A DNA stretch of 14,647 bases from DASPKW01 sp038244055 (GTDB lineage: Bacteria; Planctomycetota; Phycisphaerae; Tepidisphaerales; Tepidisphaeraceae), in NCBI GenBank assembly GCA_038244055.1, contig JBBRTW010000149.1, positions 1-14,647 of the forward strand, written 5' to 3'. Every line of letters starts with the position of its first letter. Positions within the stretch are counted from its first letter, which is position 1. Below, in pieces: positions 1 to 6,625 of the stretch. The position numbers and the translations under genes were made by a program. Below the pieces are notes generated by a model. It saw only the letters and a list, made by a program, of their open reading frames with translations. It was not told where the DNA came from and made no database searches.

Positions 1-794
1 GCACGATCACCTCCGGTTGGACCGAAGCGCTTCGCAAGGACTATTTCTCCTGGTGGCTCAAGGATCGCAAGGCCGCCAAGCACCCGCCCGAAACCGTGAA
101 ATGGTTCGAAGAAGCCGGCCGCCCCTACGGCGATGGCGCGAGCTTCCCGCGCTTCGTCGGCAACCTGCATAGCGATGCCACGAAAGTACTCACCCCCGAT
201 GAGGCCAAAGCCCTTGAGCCTGTTCTGACCGCCTACGCCGCCCCCGGCCCCAGGAAGCCCAGGAACACCCCCGCGCGTAAGCCCACCCTCGTCAAAGAAT
301 GGACCATGGCCGACCTCGAGCCACAGCTCGCCACCGTCAGCAAAGGCCGCAACTTCAACCGCGGCAAAGCGGCCTACGATCTGGCCCAGTGCGCCCAGTG
401 CCACAAGTTCGGCACCGAGGGTGGCGCGATCGGCCCCGACCTCACCGCCGTCGCCAGCCGATTCGCCCGCCGCGACATCCTCGAATCGATCATCGAGCCC
501 TCCAAGGTCATCTCCGAGCAGTTCCAGAACACCATCGTCTTCATGAAAGATGGCGACTCCATCGATGGCCGGATTCTCGAAGAAACCGCCGATGTGGTCG
601 TGATCATGGTCAACCCGCTGGAGCCCGACAAGAAGACGACGATCAAGAAAAAGGACATCGACACCCGCAAGCCCTCCAAGCTCTCCCCCATGCCCGTAGG
701 CCTCGCCAATGTCCTCACCAAAGACGAAGTCCTCGACCTGATCGCCTACCTCGAATCCGGCGGCAACAATAAGCACCCTGACTTCGGAAAGTGA
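1..794 (+). CDS. PVC (Pirellula-type) haem-binding protein, 3' end
   Basis: The 5' end lies outside the window; the first full codon is at 3 and the frame is open from there to TGA at 792-794 (263 residues visible). A c-type haem motif CAQCH is encoded at 390-404, with GPDL shortly after it. A SPMPVGL stretch with its second Met at 690-692 is the likely distal haem ligand region, followed by a helix ending in LIAYLESGG. This order (CxxCH, GPDL, a small beta region, MPxGL, final helix) matches the C-terminal haem domain of large planctomycete and verrucomicrobial membrane-bound dehydrogenase-like proteins (TIGR02603 family). These are thought to be exported electron-transfer or sugar-oxidising proteins; the substrate is unknown. 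The missing N-terminal part, often a propeller or HEAT-repeat region, would decide the subtype. Family call is firm, function is not. Confidence 0.9.
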   Translation, partial: TITSGWTEALRKDYFSWWLKDRKAAKHPPETVKWFEEAGRPYGDGASFPRFVGNLHSDATKVLTPDEAKALEPVLTAYAAPGPRKPRNTPARKPTLVKEWTMADLEPQLATVSKGRNFNRGKAAYDLAQCAQCHKFGTEGGAIGPDLTAVASRFARRDILESIIEPSKVISEQFQNTIVFMKDGDSIDGRILEETADVVVIMVNPLEPDKKTTIKKKDIDTRKPSKLSPMPVGLANVLTKDEVLDLIAYLESGGNNKHPDFGK

Positions 795-857
795 TTCATA
801 GACGAGCGCAGCATAATGTCCCACCACATCGCAACAATCGCCGCCAACCCTCTTACT

Positions 858-922
858 CCCTCTCCCAAGCGGCGCAGGTTGAGCTCATTCGCCGTGCCGT
901 CCAATCGCCGCGTGGGAGAGGG
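858..922. repeat. CCCTCTCCCA inverted repeat (copy 1 of 4)
   Basis: Outer arms CCCTCTCCCA (858-867) and TGGGAGAGGG (913-922) are perfect complements. Inner arms GCGGCG (869-874) and CGCCGC (906-911) extend the stem with one mismatch between them. The loop is about 31 nt. It fills most of the 257-bp gap between the haem gene and the oxidoreductase. Related palindromes occur at 11557-11620, 12477-12500 and 13652-13675, so this is a dispersed REP-like element. It could also act as a 3' hairpin for the upstream transcript. Confidence 0.8.
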
Positions 923-1051
923 TGGGGGTGAGGGGTCTGCGGCATTTCGGCGTCGTAGTCGCGCGCGAACCAATCCCATCACCATTCATTGATCGCTTAC
1001 CAACTCATTTCGAATCGCCATTAATTCTCGCAATTCACATCAGAGGCCCTC

Positions 1052-2365
1052 ATGCCAACCCCCACCCGACGCGCTCTCCTGCAATCCGCCGCCGCCTCAA
1101 CCGCCGCCGCCCTCCTCGCCCCCCACGTCCGCGCCCAACCCGCCGTCGGCACCGGCGAGCGCATCGTCGTGGCCGTCGTCGGCACCGGCGGGCGCGGCAT
1201 CGCCCATGCCACCGCCCTCGCCGCCCTCCCGGGCGTCGTCGTCAAATACGTCTGCGATGTCGATGAAAAACGCGCCGCCGGCGCGGCCGCCGCCACCGCC
1301 AAAAAGGCCCCCGCCAACACGCCGCCCGCCCAGCCGCTCAATGACTTCCGCAAGGCCCTCGAAGACAACGAAATCAGCGCCATCTCCATCGCCACCCCCA
1401 ACCACTGGCACGCCCCCGCCGCCATCCTCGCCGCCGCCGCCGGCAAGCATGTCTACGTCGAGAAGCCCTGCTCCCACAACCCGCGTGAGGGCGAATTGAT
1501 CGTCGCCGCCGCCCGCAAATACAACCGCTGCATCCAGCACGGCACCCAGCGCCGCTCCTGGTCCAAAATCATCGAGGCCGTCGATAGGCTCAAATCCGGT
1601 GCGATCGGCGCTGTTCGCCAGGCCCGCTGCTGGTACTCCAACTCCCGCAAATCCATCGGCAAGGGCAAAGCCTCCCCACCCCCGGCCGGGTTGGATTGGG
1701 CGCTCTGGCAGGGGCCCGCGCCGGAAAAGGAATTTCACGATAATTACGTGCCTTACAATTGGCACTGGTTCTGGCGCTGGGGTAACGGCGAGTGCGGAAA
1801 TAACGGCGTTCACGGCCTGGACCTCGCCCGCTGGGGACTGGGCGTAGACTGCCCCAGGACCGTCACCTCGGCCGGCGGGCGCTACTATTTCGAAGACGAC
1901 CAGGAGACCCCGGACACTCAGACGGTCGCCTTCGACTACGGCGACAAGCTCCTCACCTGGGAAGGAAAATCCTGCCATCCCCGCGGCCCGGAAGCCACCT
2001 CCGATGGTTTCGGTGTCGCCTTCTATGGTGAGAGCGCCACCCTCGTCATGGACTCCGCCGGCTACACCACCTACGACCTGAAAAACAAGCAGATCGCCGC
2101 CGTCAAACCCGAAGCTGGCCAGTCCGGCGACGCGGTCCATTTCCAGAACTTCCTCGATGCCGTCCGCGCCGGCGACCCCAAAAAACTCAACGCCGAAATC
2201 GAGCAGGGCGCTGCCAGCACACTCCTCTGCCATCTTGCCAACATCGCCCAGCGCACCGGCCACACACTCCACGTCGACCCCGCCACCAAACAAATCACCG
2301 GCGATGAAGAAGCCAAAAAACTCTGGTCCCGAGAATACCGCCCCGGCTGGGAACCCAAAGTGTGA
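1052..2365 (+). CDS. Gfo/Idh/MocA family oxidoreductase, Tat-exported
   Basis: 437-residue NAD(P)-dependent oxidoreductase-like protein, usual length for the family. The N-terminus carries a twin-arginine signal (TRRALLQ, residues 5-11) followed by an Ala-rich hydrophobic stretch and a likely AxA cleavage near HVRAQ, so it is predicted to cross the membrane folded with its cofactor. A Rossmann nucleotide-binding motif GTGGRG follows at about residues 49-54. NHWH and then VEKPCSHN contain the EKP motif that contributes the catalytic lysine in this family. The C-terminal half fits the family's alpha/beta substrate domain. The start at 1052 is supported by AGAGG about 7 nt upstream and by the complete Tat signal. 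Members act on sugars, inositols or glycosides; the substrate cannot be read here. Planctomycetes carry many paralogues, often beside DUF6807 genes, as here. Confidence 0.95.
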   Translation: MPTPTRRALLQSAAASTAAALLAPHVRAQPAVGTGERIVVAVVGTGGRGIAHATALAALPGVVVKYVCDVDEKRAAGAAAATAKKAPANTPPAQPLNDFRKALEDNEISAISIATPNHWHAPAAILAAAAGKHVYVEKPCSHNPREGELIVAAARKYNRCIQHGTQRRSWSKIIEAVDRLKSGAIGAVRQARCWYSNSRKSIGKGKASPPPAGLDWALWQGPAPEKEFHDNYVPYNWHWFWRWGNGECGNNGVHGLDLARWGLGVDCPRTVTSAGGRYYFEDDQETPDTQTVAFDYGDKLLTWEGKSCHPRGPEATSDGFGVAFYGESATLVMDSAGYTTYDLKNKQIAAVKPEAGQSGDAVHFQNFLDAVRAGDPKKLNAEIEQGAASTLLCHLANIAQRTGHTLHVDPATKQITGDEEAKKLWSREYRPGWEPKV

Positions 2366-2388
2366 CCATTCCACGGCCAGTGCCTCAC

Positions 2389-2452
2389 AGGGTCAGGAGC
2401 CGCCACCCAACGACTTAGCCAAGTGATAAATCTCTCCGCGGCTCCTGACCCT
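2389..2452. repeat. Tandem hairpin unit, copy 1
   Basis: Perfect 15-bp inverted repeat: AGGGTCAGGAGCCGC (2389-2403) and its complement GCGGCTCCTGACCCT (2438-2452), followed by TTCT. The 34-nt loop is AT-richer and includes CCAAGT, shared with copy 2. It lies 24 bp after the oxidoreductase stop, so it may serve as a 3' stem-loop or weak terminator, although the T-run is short. Confidence 0.8.
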
Positions 2453-2482
2453 TTCTCATTCCCAAGGAAAAAACCGTAACCC

Positions 2483-2547
2483 AGGGTCAGGAGCCGCCAC
2501 CAAAAACTTCAACCAAGTAAACAAAGCGCCCCGCGGCTCCTGACCCT
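2483..2547. repeat. Tandem hairpin unit, copy 2
   Basis: The same 15-base arms recur at 2483-2497 and 2533-2547 with a 35-nt loop, 94 bp after copy 1, and again TTTCTT follows. Arms are identical to copy 1 while the loops have diverged, which suggests selection on the stem or gene conversion. No gene is seen in 2366-2602 beyond these units. Confidence 0.8.
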
Positions 2548-2602
2548 TTCTTACAATCGTACAATCAACCACAACCGCTATTACTGTTTTGCGCGACGAA
2601 TA

Positions 2603-3196
2603 ATGCGCTTTCAAACAGTGCAACTCGACCATCCTGCAATCGCCATGTTTCTATGCGCGCTGGTCTCTTGTCACTGGGGCTGTAAGAAAGAACCTGATCC
2701 CAACGAAGCAAGGATTAAGCAGTCGATCAGCACCGTTCAAATGCAAGTGGGTGCGAGCACAAAGACAAAGGGACAACTCATGCAAAAGGTGCTGGATGAC
2801 TTGCACCATACTTCCATTGATTCGCTAAAGAAACCGCATCTTAGCGCGATTGTCTTGTGGGGCGCGCCTGAAAATCCAAGGGCCGAATTCTGGTGGATTG
2901 AAGATCAACCGACCGCGGATGGAATCATTTTGCGCTGGCCAGGAAATTTAAGCGGCGCCTACTTGGGAATCCCGCAGGAATTGCTCAACGAGTCAATGAT
3001 CGATAAAGCAGAGCGGCAACTCGTTTCTCACGCATCCGGCGTGCCTCTCGCTCCATACATTCGCGATGGGTTAAAACTGCCGACGACGGGAATTGAAGCG
3101 GCATTGGCGAAGGATGGCAAGCCAATTACTGCATTCATCGACTGTCCCTCATTTCTTCAAACAGATGGCGGAATAAGCCCTCAAACAGGCAATTGA
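2603..3196 (+). CDS. Unrecognised exported protein, probable lipoprotein
   Basis: 197 residues, no family recognised. The N-terminus (residues 1-27) has a hydrophobic stretch, AIAMFLCALVSC, with LVSC fitting a lipobox, then a second Cys (WGC) followed by charged KKEPDP; either Cys might be lipidated. The rest is a mixed helical/strand soluble domain with a Trp-rich strand (EFWWIED) and a late FIDC. There is no clear Shine-Dalgarno before ATG 2603; ATG 2645 would give an implausibly short signal. Base composition differs from its neighbours: the 60-nt line 2701-2760 has 31 G+C against 44 in 1261-1320 (hand count), and A/T-ending codons are frequent. It ends 4 nt before the next start. Possibly acquired DNA. 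The ORF is probably real because it is long, has a signal-like start and a coherent composition, but its function is unknown. Confidence 0.65.
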   Translation: MRFQTVQLDHPAIAMFLCALVSCHWGCKKEPDPNEARIKQSISTVQMQVGASTKTKGQLMQKVLDDLHHTSIDSLKKPHLSAIVLWGAPENPRAEFWWIEDQPTADGIILRWPGNLSGAYLGIPQELLNESMIDKAERQLVSHASGVPLAPYIRDGLKLPTTGIEAALAKDGKPITAFIDCPSFLQTDGGISPQTGN

Positions 3197-3200
3197 ACCC

Positions 3201-4178
3201 ATGCCCTCCAAACCCATCCATACCCTCCTCTTCCTCTGTGCACTCTGCGTCCTCTGCGGTGAATCTTCCTCCGCCGAACAAAAAGCAGTCCCCAAACTCC
3301 AAATCCTCCCCCAGCCCGATTCCCAATCCGCCTTCATGCGCGCTGACACCGAAATCGCCCGCTACTATTTCAGCCCCACACTCCGCCGCCCCTTCCTCTT
3401 CCCCATCCTCGGCCCCGCCGGCCGATCCCTCACTCGCATGGGCCATCCCCACGACCCCGAAACCCACTCCCATCACAACTCCGTCTGGATTTCCCACAAC
3501 TCCGTCAATGGTGTCTCCTTCTGGGACGACCGCGGCAAAGGCCGAATCGTCCACCAGCGCGTCGATGCCTACGAAGACCTCGGCGAGACCTCCTGGATCG
3601 CCACCACCAATCACTGGATCGATGAAAGTAAAAACAACCAGATCCTGATGGTCGAGAAGCGCCGCACCACCATCGAGCTACTTCCCAATAACGAATTCCT
3701 CCTCATCCTCGATCTCCAACTCGAAACCCCCAAAGGCGCTACCGCCCCCATCACACTCGGCAAAACCCCCTTCGGCCTCGTCGGCGTCCGCATGGCCAAG
3801 ACCATCGGCGTCAATGATGGCGGCGGCGAAATCCGCAACTCCGATGGAAAATCCGGCGAAAAGGACATCTTCTGGCAACCCGCCAAATGGGTCGACTACT
3901 CCGGCCCCCTCCGCGACAACATCACCGAAGGCATTACCCTGATGGATCACCCCGCCAACCCCAACCACCCCACCATCTTCCACGTCCGCTCCGATGGCTG
4001 GATGGGCGCGTCCCTCACCCAGCAGGCCGACCGCCTCATCGAACCCGAAAAACCCCTCCGCCTCCGCTACGCCCTCTACGTCCACGCCGGAAAACCCCCA
4101 ATCGAAGAACTCGCCAAGCGCTGGGAAACATTTGCCAAAACCGACCTCCCCGATTTGAATGCTCCAAAGAAAAAGTAA
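3201..4178 (+). CDS. DUF6807 ('PmoA') family secreted protein
   Basis: 325 residues, typical length. A signal peptide (residues 1-25, LLFLCALCVLCGESSSA core, cleavage near SSA|EQ) is followed by the DUF6807 domain. Diagnostic stretches are MGHPHDPETHSHHNSVWISH, then NGVSFWDD, a central VEKRRTTIELLPNNEFLLI strand pair, PFGLVGVRMA, and near the end YALYVHAG. The Pfam family was once named 'methane oxygenase PmoA', but that is misleading: these planctomycete proteins have no link to methane oxidation and are usually found beside Gfo/Idh/MocA oxidoreductases and sulfatases, suggesting a role in carbohydrate or organic-acid breakdown. His-rich motifs could bind metal or be catalytic; this is inference. 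No Shine-Dalgarno is visible before ATG 3201, and the gap from the previous gene is 4 nt, so translation may be coupled. The signal peptide coding DNA resembles a dispersed repeat (see findings). Confidence 0.9.
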   Translation: MPSKPIHTLLFLCALCVLCGESSSAEQKAVPKLQILPQPDSQSAFMRADTEIARYYFSPTLRRPFLFPILGPAGRSLTRMGHPHDPETHSHHNSVWISHNSVNGVSFWDDRGKGRIVHQRVDAYEDLGETSWIATTNHWIDESKNNQILMVEKRRTTIELLPNNEFLLILDLQLETPKGATAPITLGKTPFGLVGVRMAKTIGVNDGGGEIRNSDGKSGEKDIFWQPAKWVDYSGPLRDNITEGITLMDHPANPNHPTIFHVRSDGWMGASLTQQADRLIEPEKPLRLRYALYVHAGKPPIEELAKRWETFAKTDLPDLNAPKKK

Positions 4179-4301
4179 TCCAGATTGCATCCGATCACAT
4201 GCCCACGGCTCAATATGTGTATTCCATTTTAGTTCCCATAGGAATTTAACCCCTCAAATCACATAACCTTACAATATCCTAACAATTGAAACCCCGGAGA
4301 T

Positions 4302-4317
4302 TGTTCCACGTGGAACT
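4302..4317. promoter_or_regulatory. parS-like palindrome (candidate ParB site)
   Basis: TGTTCCACGTGGAACT contains the perfect 14-bp palindrome GTTCCACGTGGAAC and matches the bacterial chromosomal parS consensus (TGTTnCACGTGnAACA) at all but the last base. It is 25 bp upstream of the hydrolase start, inside its 5' leader. parS sites are bound by ParB and usually cluster near the replication origin, but no parA, parB or dnaA is in this window. It could instead be an operator for another dimeric regulator. Confidence 0.6.
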
Positions 4318-4342
4318 TTTTCAAAAACTCGGAGATCCCCGC

Positions 4343-6358
4343 ATGAATCGCCTCCTCGTCTCGATTCTCTCCCTCCTCATTTCCCTCTCCGCCCTCGCCC
4401 AGCCCGCGACGCCCACCCCGCCCAAAAAACCGCCCGCGCCCGCGCCGCAGGATCCCAACCGAACCATTCCCCCCACCGGCAAGCCTCTCGCCCCGGCCGA
4501 TCTCGAAGAGCTCAAACTCGGCATCGGTAAACTCGGCAAGGAAATCGGCTCGGCCCGCATCGAGCTGTTCGACAAACCCGCTTTGATCGCCCTCCTGCCC
4601 GATATTCAGATCTATTACAACGCCATCCGCTACCCGATTCTCTACAACGAACCCATCGACCCCAAGATCGCCAGGGCCGCCCTGGCCGATGCCTTCGATC
4701 GCCTCGCCCAGCTCCGCGCTGGCGATCCCAAATGGATTCACGTCTCCGGCCCGCGCGGTTACATCTCGAAAATCGATGACTCGGTTCAGCCCTACGTCCT
4801 GACCGTCCCGCCGATTTACAAGCCGGAGGATAAGAAGACCAAATACCGCTTCGATTTCTGGTGCCACGGCCGGGGCGAGGATTTGATGGAGCTCAAGTTC
4901 ATCCGCGGCAAAGGCGAAGCTGGCCCGGACCATTTCACGGTCAACCTCTATGGCCGGTATTGTTGCGCCAACAAATTCGCCGGCGAGATCGACCTGCTCG
5001 AAGCCCTGGAGGATGTGAAGAAGCGCTACAACGTCGATGAGAATCGCCTGGTCGATATCGGCTTTTCGATGGGCGGCGCGGCCTCTTGGCAATTCGTCGT
5101 TCACTATTCCGATCTCTTCGCCGCCGCATCCCCCGGCGCGGGCTTCGCCGAATCGCGCGAGTTCCTGCACATGCCGCAGGCCGAGATCGATGCAACGCCC
5201 GCCTGGCAGAAATCTCTCTGGCATCTCTACGACTGCACCGATTACGCCGTGAATATCGCCAACATCCCCACAGTCGCCTACGCCGGTGAAATCGACGGTC
5301 AAAAGCAGGCCAGCGACATCATGATCCGCTACATGGAACCCGAAGGCCTGAAACTCGAGCGCATGATCGGCCCCAAGACCGGCCACAAGTACGAGCCGGA
5401 CACCCGGAAACTCCTCGATGCCCGCCTGGCCGATATCGTCGCCAAAGGCCGAAACCCCGTGCCAACCAAGATTCGCTTCACGACCTGGACCCTGCGCTAC
5501 AACAAGATGTTCTGGCTGACCCTCGATGGCCTGGAGCAGCATTGGGAGCGCGCCCGCGTCGAGGCCGAGATCAAATCCCTGACCGATATCGCCATCAAGA
5601 CCACCGGCGTCACCGCCCTGACCGTCCAGCTTCCCGCCGCCATCAATCCGTTCAAAAACAGCGCCGCCATCTGGATCACCCTCGACGGCCAGAAATTCCA
5701 ATCGCCTTCCAGCGACGCCGTTTTCGCGCCGTTCGTTAAATCCGCCGGCCAGTGGAAATCCGCGCTCGATCTGGCCGTCGGCTCCCAGCCCTTCCCCCCG
5801 CCCAAGAGCCATGGCCTGCAAGGGCCCATCGATGATGCCTTCATGGATTCTTTCATCATCGTCAAACCCTCCGCCGGCCCCCTCCATGAGAAGACTGGCG
5901 CGTGGGCCTCGGCCGAGGCGGATCATGCGATCGATCACTGGCGCAAGCAGTTCCGCGGCGAGGCCCAGGTGCGCACCCCTGAGACGATCACCGATGCGGA
6001 AATCGCCACGCACCACTTGATCCTGTTCGGCGACCCTTCGAGCAGTCCCCTGATCGCCAAAATCCTCGCCAAGCTGCCGATCAAATGGAGCAAAGAGGCC
6101 CTGGCCATCGGCGACAAGACCTTCCCGGCCGACCATCACATGCCGGCCATGATCTACCCCAACCCGCTCAGCCCCCATCGCTATGTCGTGCTGAATAGCG
6201 GGTTTACGTTCCGGGAGTTCGCGTATCTGAACAACGCGAGGCAGATTCCCAATCTGCCGGATTTTGCGGTGATCGATATTTCCACACCCGTCTCCCAGAA
6301 GGCCCCCGGCGCGATTCCTTACGCCGGATTCTTCGACGAAGCCTGGAAGATCAAATGA
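4343..6358 (+). CDS. Secreted alpha/beta-hydrolase (prolyl-oligopeptidase-like)
   Basis: 671 residues from ATG 4343, chosen because GGAG (4331-4334) sits 8 nt upstream and a normal signal peptide follows (LLVSILSLLISLSALA|Q). A Pro-rich linker leads to a helical N-terminal part and then an alpha/beta-hydrolase fold: FDFWCHGRGED (oxyanion strand region), nucleophile Ser242 in GFSMGG, probable acid Asp318 in GEIDG, and His348 in TGHKYEPD. The C-terminal 300 residues form a further region of beta-strand character seen in planctomycete hydrolases of this type. Likely an exported esterase or peptidase; GFSMGG and the large, multi-domain build fit the prolyl-oligopeptidase/S9-like or polysaccharide-esterase group, which cannot be separated by eye. 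An upstream in-frame TTG at 4286 would add 19 residues and include the palindrome, but has no support. Codon use is the local high-GC type. Confidence 0.85.
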   Translation: MNRLLVSILSLLISLSALAQPATPTPPKKPPAPAPQDPNRTIPPTGKPLAPADLEELKLGIGKLGKEIGSARIELFDKPALIALLPDIQIYYNAIRYPILYNEPIDPKIARAALADAFDRLAQLRAGDPKWIHVSGPRGYISKIDDSVQPYVLTVPPIYKPEDKKTKYRFDFWCHGRGEDLMELKFIRGKGEAGPDHFTVNLYGRYCCANKFAGEIDLLEALEDVKKRYNVDENRLVDIGFSMGGAASWQFVVHYSDLFAAASPGAGFAESREFLHMPQAEIDATPAWQKSLWHLYDCTDYAVNIANIPTVAYAGEIDGQKQASDIMIRYMEPEGLKLERMIGPKTGHKYEPDTRKLLDARLADIVAKGRNPVPTKIRFTTWTLRYNKMFWLTLDGLEQHWERARVEAEIKSLTDIAIKTTGVTALTVQLPAAINPFKNSAAIWITLDGQKFQSPSSDAVFAPFVKSAGQWKSALDLAVGSQPFPPPKSHGLQGPIDDAFMDSFIIVKPSAGPLHEKTGAWASAEADHAIDHWRKQFRGEAQVRTPETITDAEIATHHLILFGDPSSSPLIAKILAKLPIKWSKEALAIGDKTFPADHHMPAMIYPNPLSPHRYVVLNSGFTFREFAYLNNARQIPNLPDFAVIDISTPVSQKAPGAIPYAGFFDEAWKIK

Positions 6359-6363
6359 CGACC

Positions 6364-6511
6364 GTAGCTCCAACGTAGCTCGACCGTAGCTCGACATTCC
6401 GATGTCGAGTCTTTTGCTGGGTAGGCGATCAATCCCAGAACTCGACATCGGAATGTCGAGCTACAGGAATGTCGAGCTACGAAACGTCGAGCTACCAAAA
6501 TGTCGAGCCAC
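6364..6511. repeat. GTAGCTCGACATT inverted and direct repeat array
   Basis: Starts 5 nt after the hydrolase stop. Left side: GTAGCTC at 6364, 6375 and 6386 (11-bp steps). Right side: GAGCTAC at 6458, 6474 and 6489, and a degenerate GAGCCAC at 6505 (16, 15 and 16-bp steps). The core is a perfect 25-bp inverted repeat, 6386-6410 with 6440-6464, with a 29-nt loop. Could fold into a strong 3' hairpin; also a plausible non-autonomous repeat. The rest of 6359-6625 up to the next start has no gene. Confidence 0.85.
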
Positions 6512-6625
6512 ATGCCCTAGTTTGACAGCCCGGCGCGATCCGATGACAATCACTCGCTTAGAGCGATTTCGTCCATAATGAACGACACACCCTTGAGTTC
6601 CACATCATCGACAGGAGATTCGCGC

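Noticed and set aside
1097..2374. A 425-residue open frame on the minus strand opposite the oxidoreductase
   Set aside because: Gly/Ala/Asp-rich shadow of a gene with clear Rossmann and EKP motifs; no motif of its own.
2389..2547. CRISPR array
   Set aside because: Only two units, each an internal hairpin, with a 94-bp period; no cas genes in the window.
3201..4178. Methane monooxygenase subunit PmoA
   Set aside because: The old family label is misleading; this is a soluble, signal-peptide protein of the DUF6807 type, not the membrane copper enzyme subunit.
4259..6448. A 729-residue open frame on the minus strand opposite the hydrolase
   Set aside because: High-GC codon bias opens the antisense frame. 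The plus strand has a signal peptide, Shine-Dalgarno and catalytic motifs; the minus product has none and is low-complexity Gly/Asp/Ala-rich.
6450..6511. CRISPR or iteron array
   Set aside because: The 15-16-bp steps leave almost no spacer, and the units pair with inverted copies on the left; no replication gene nearby.
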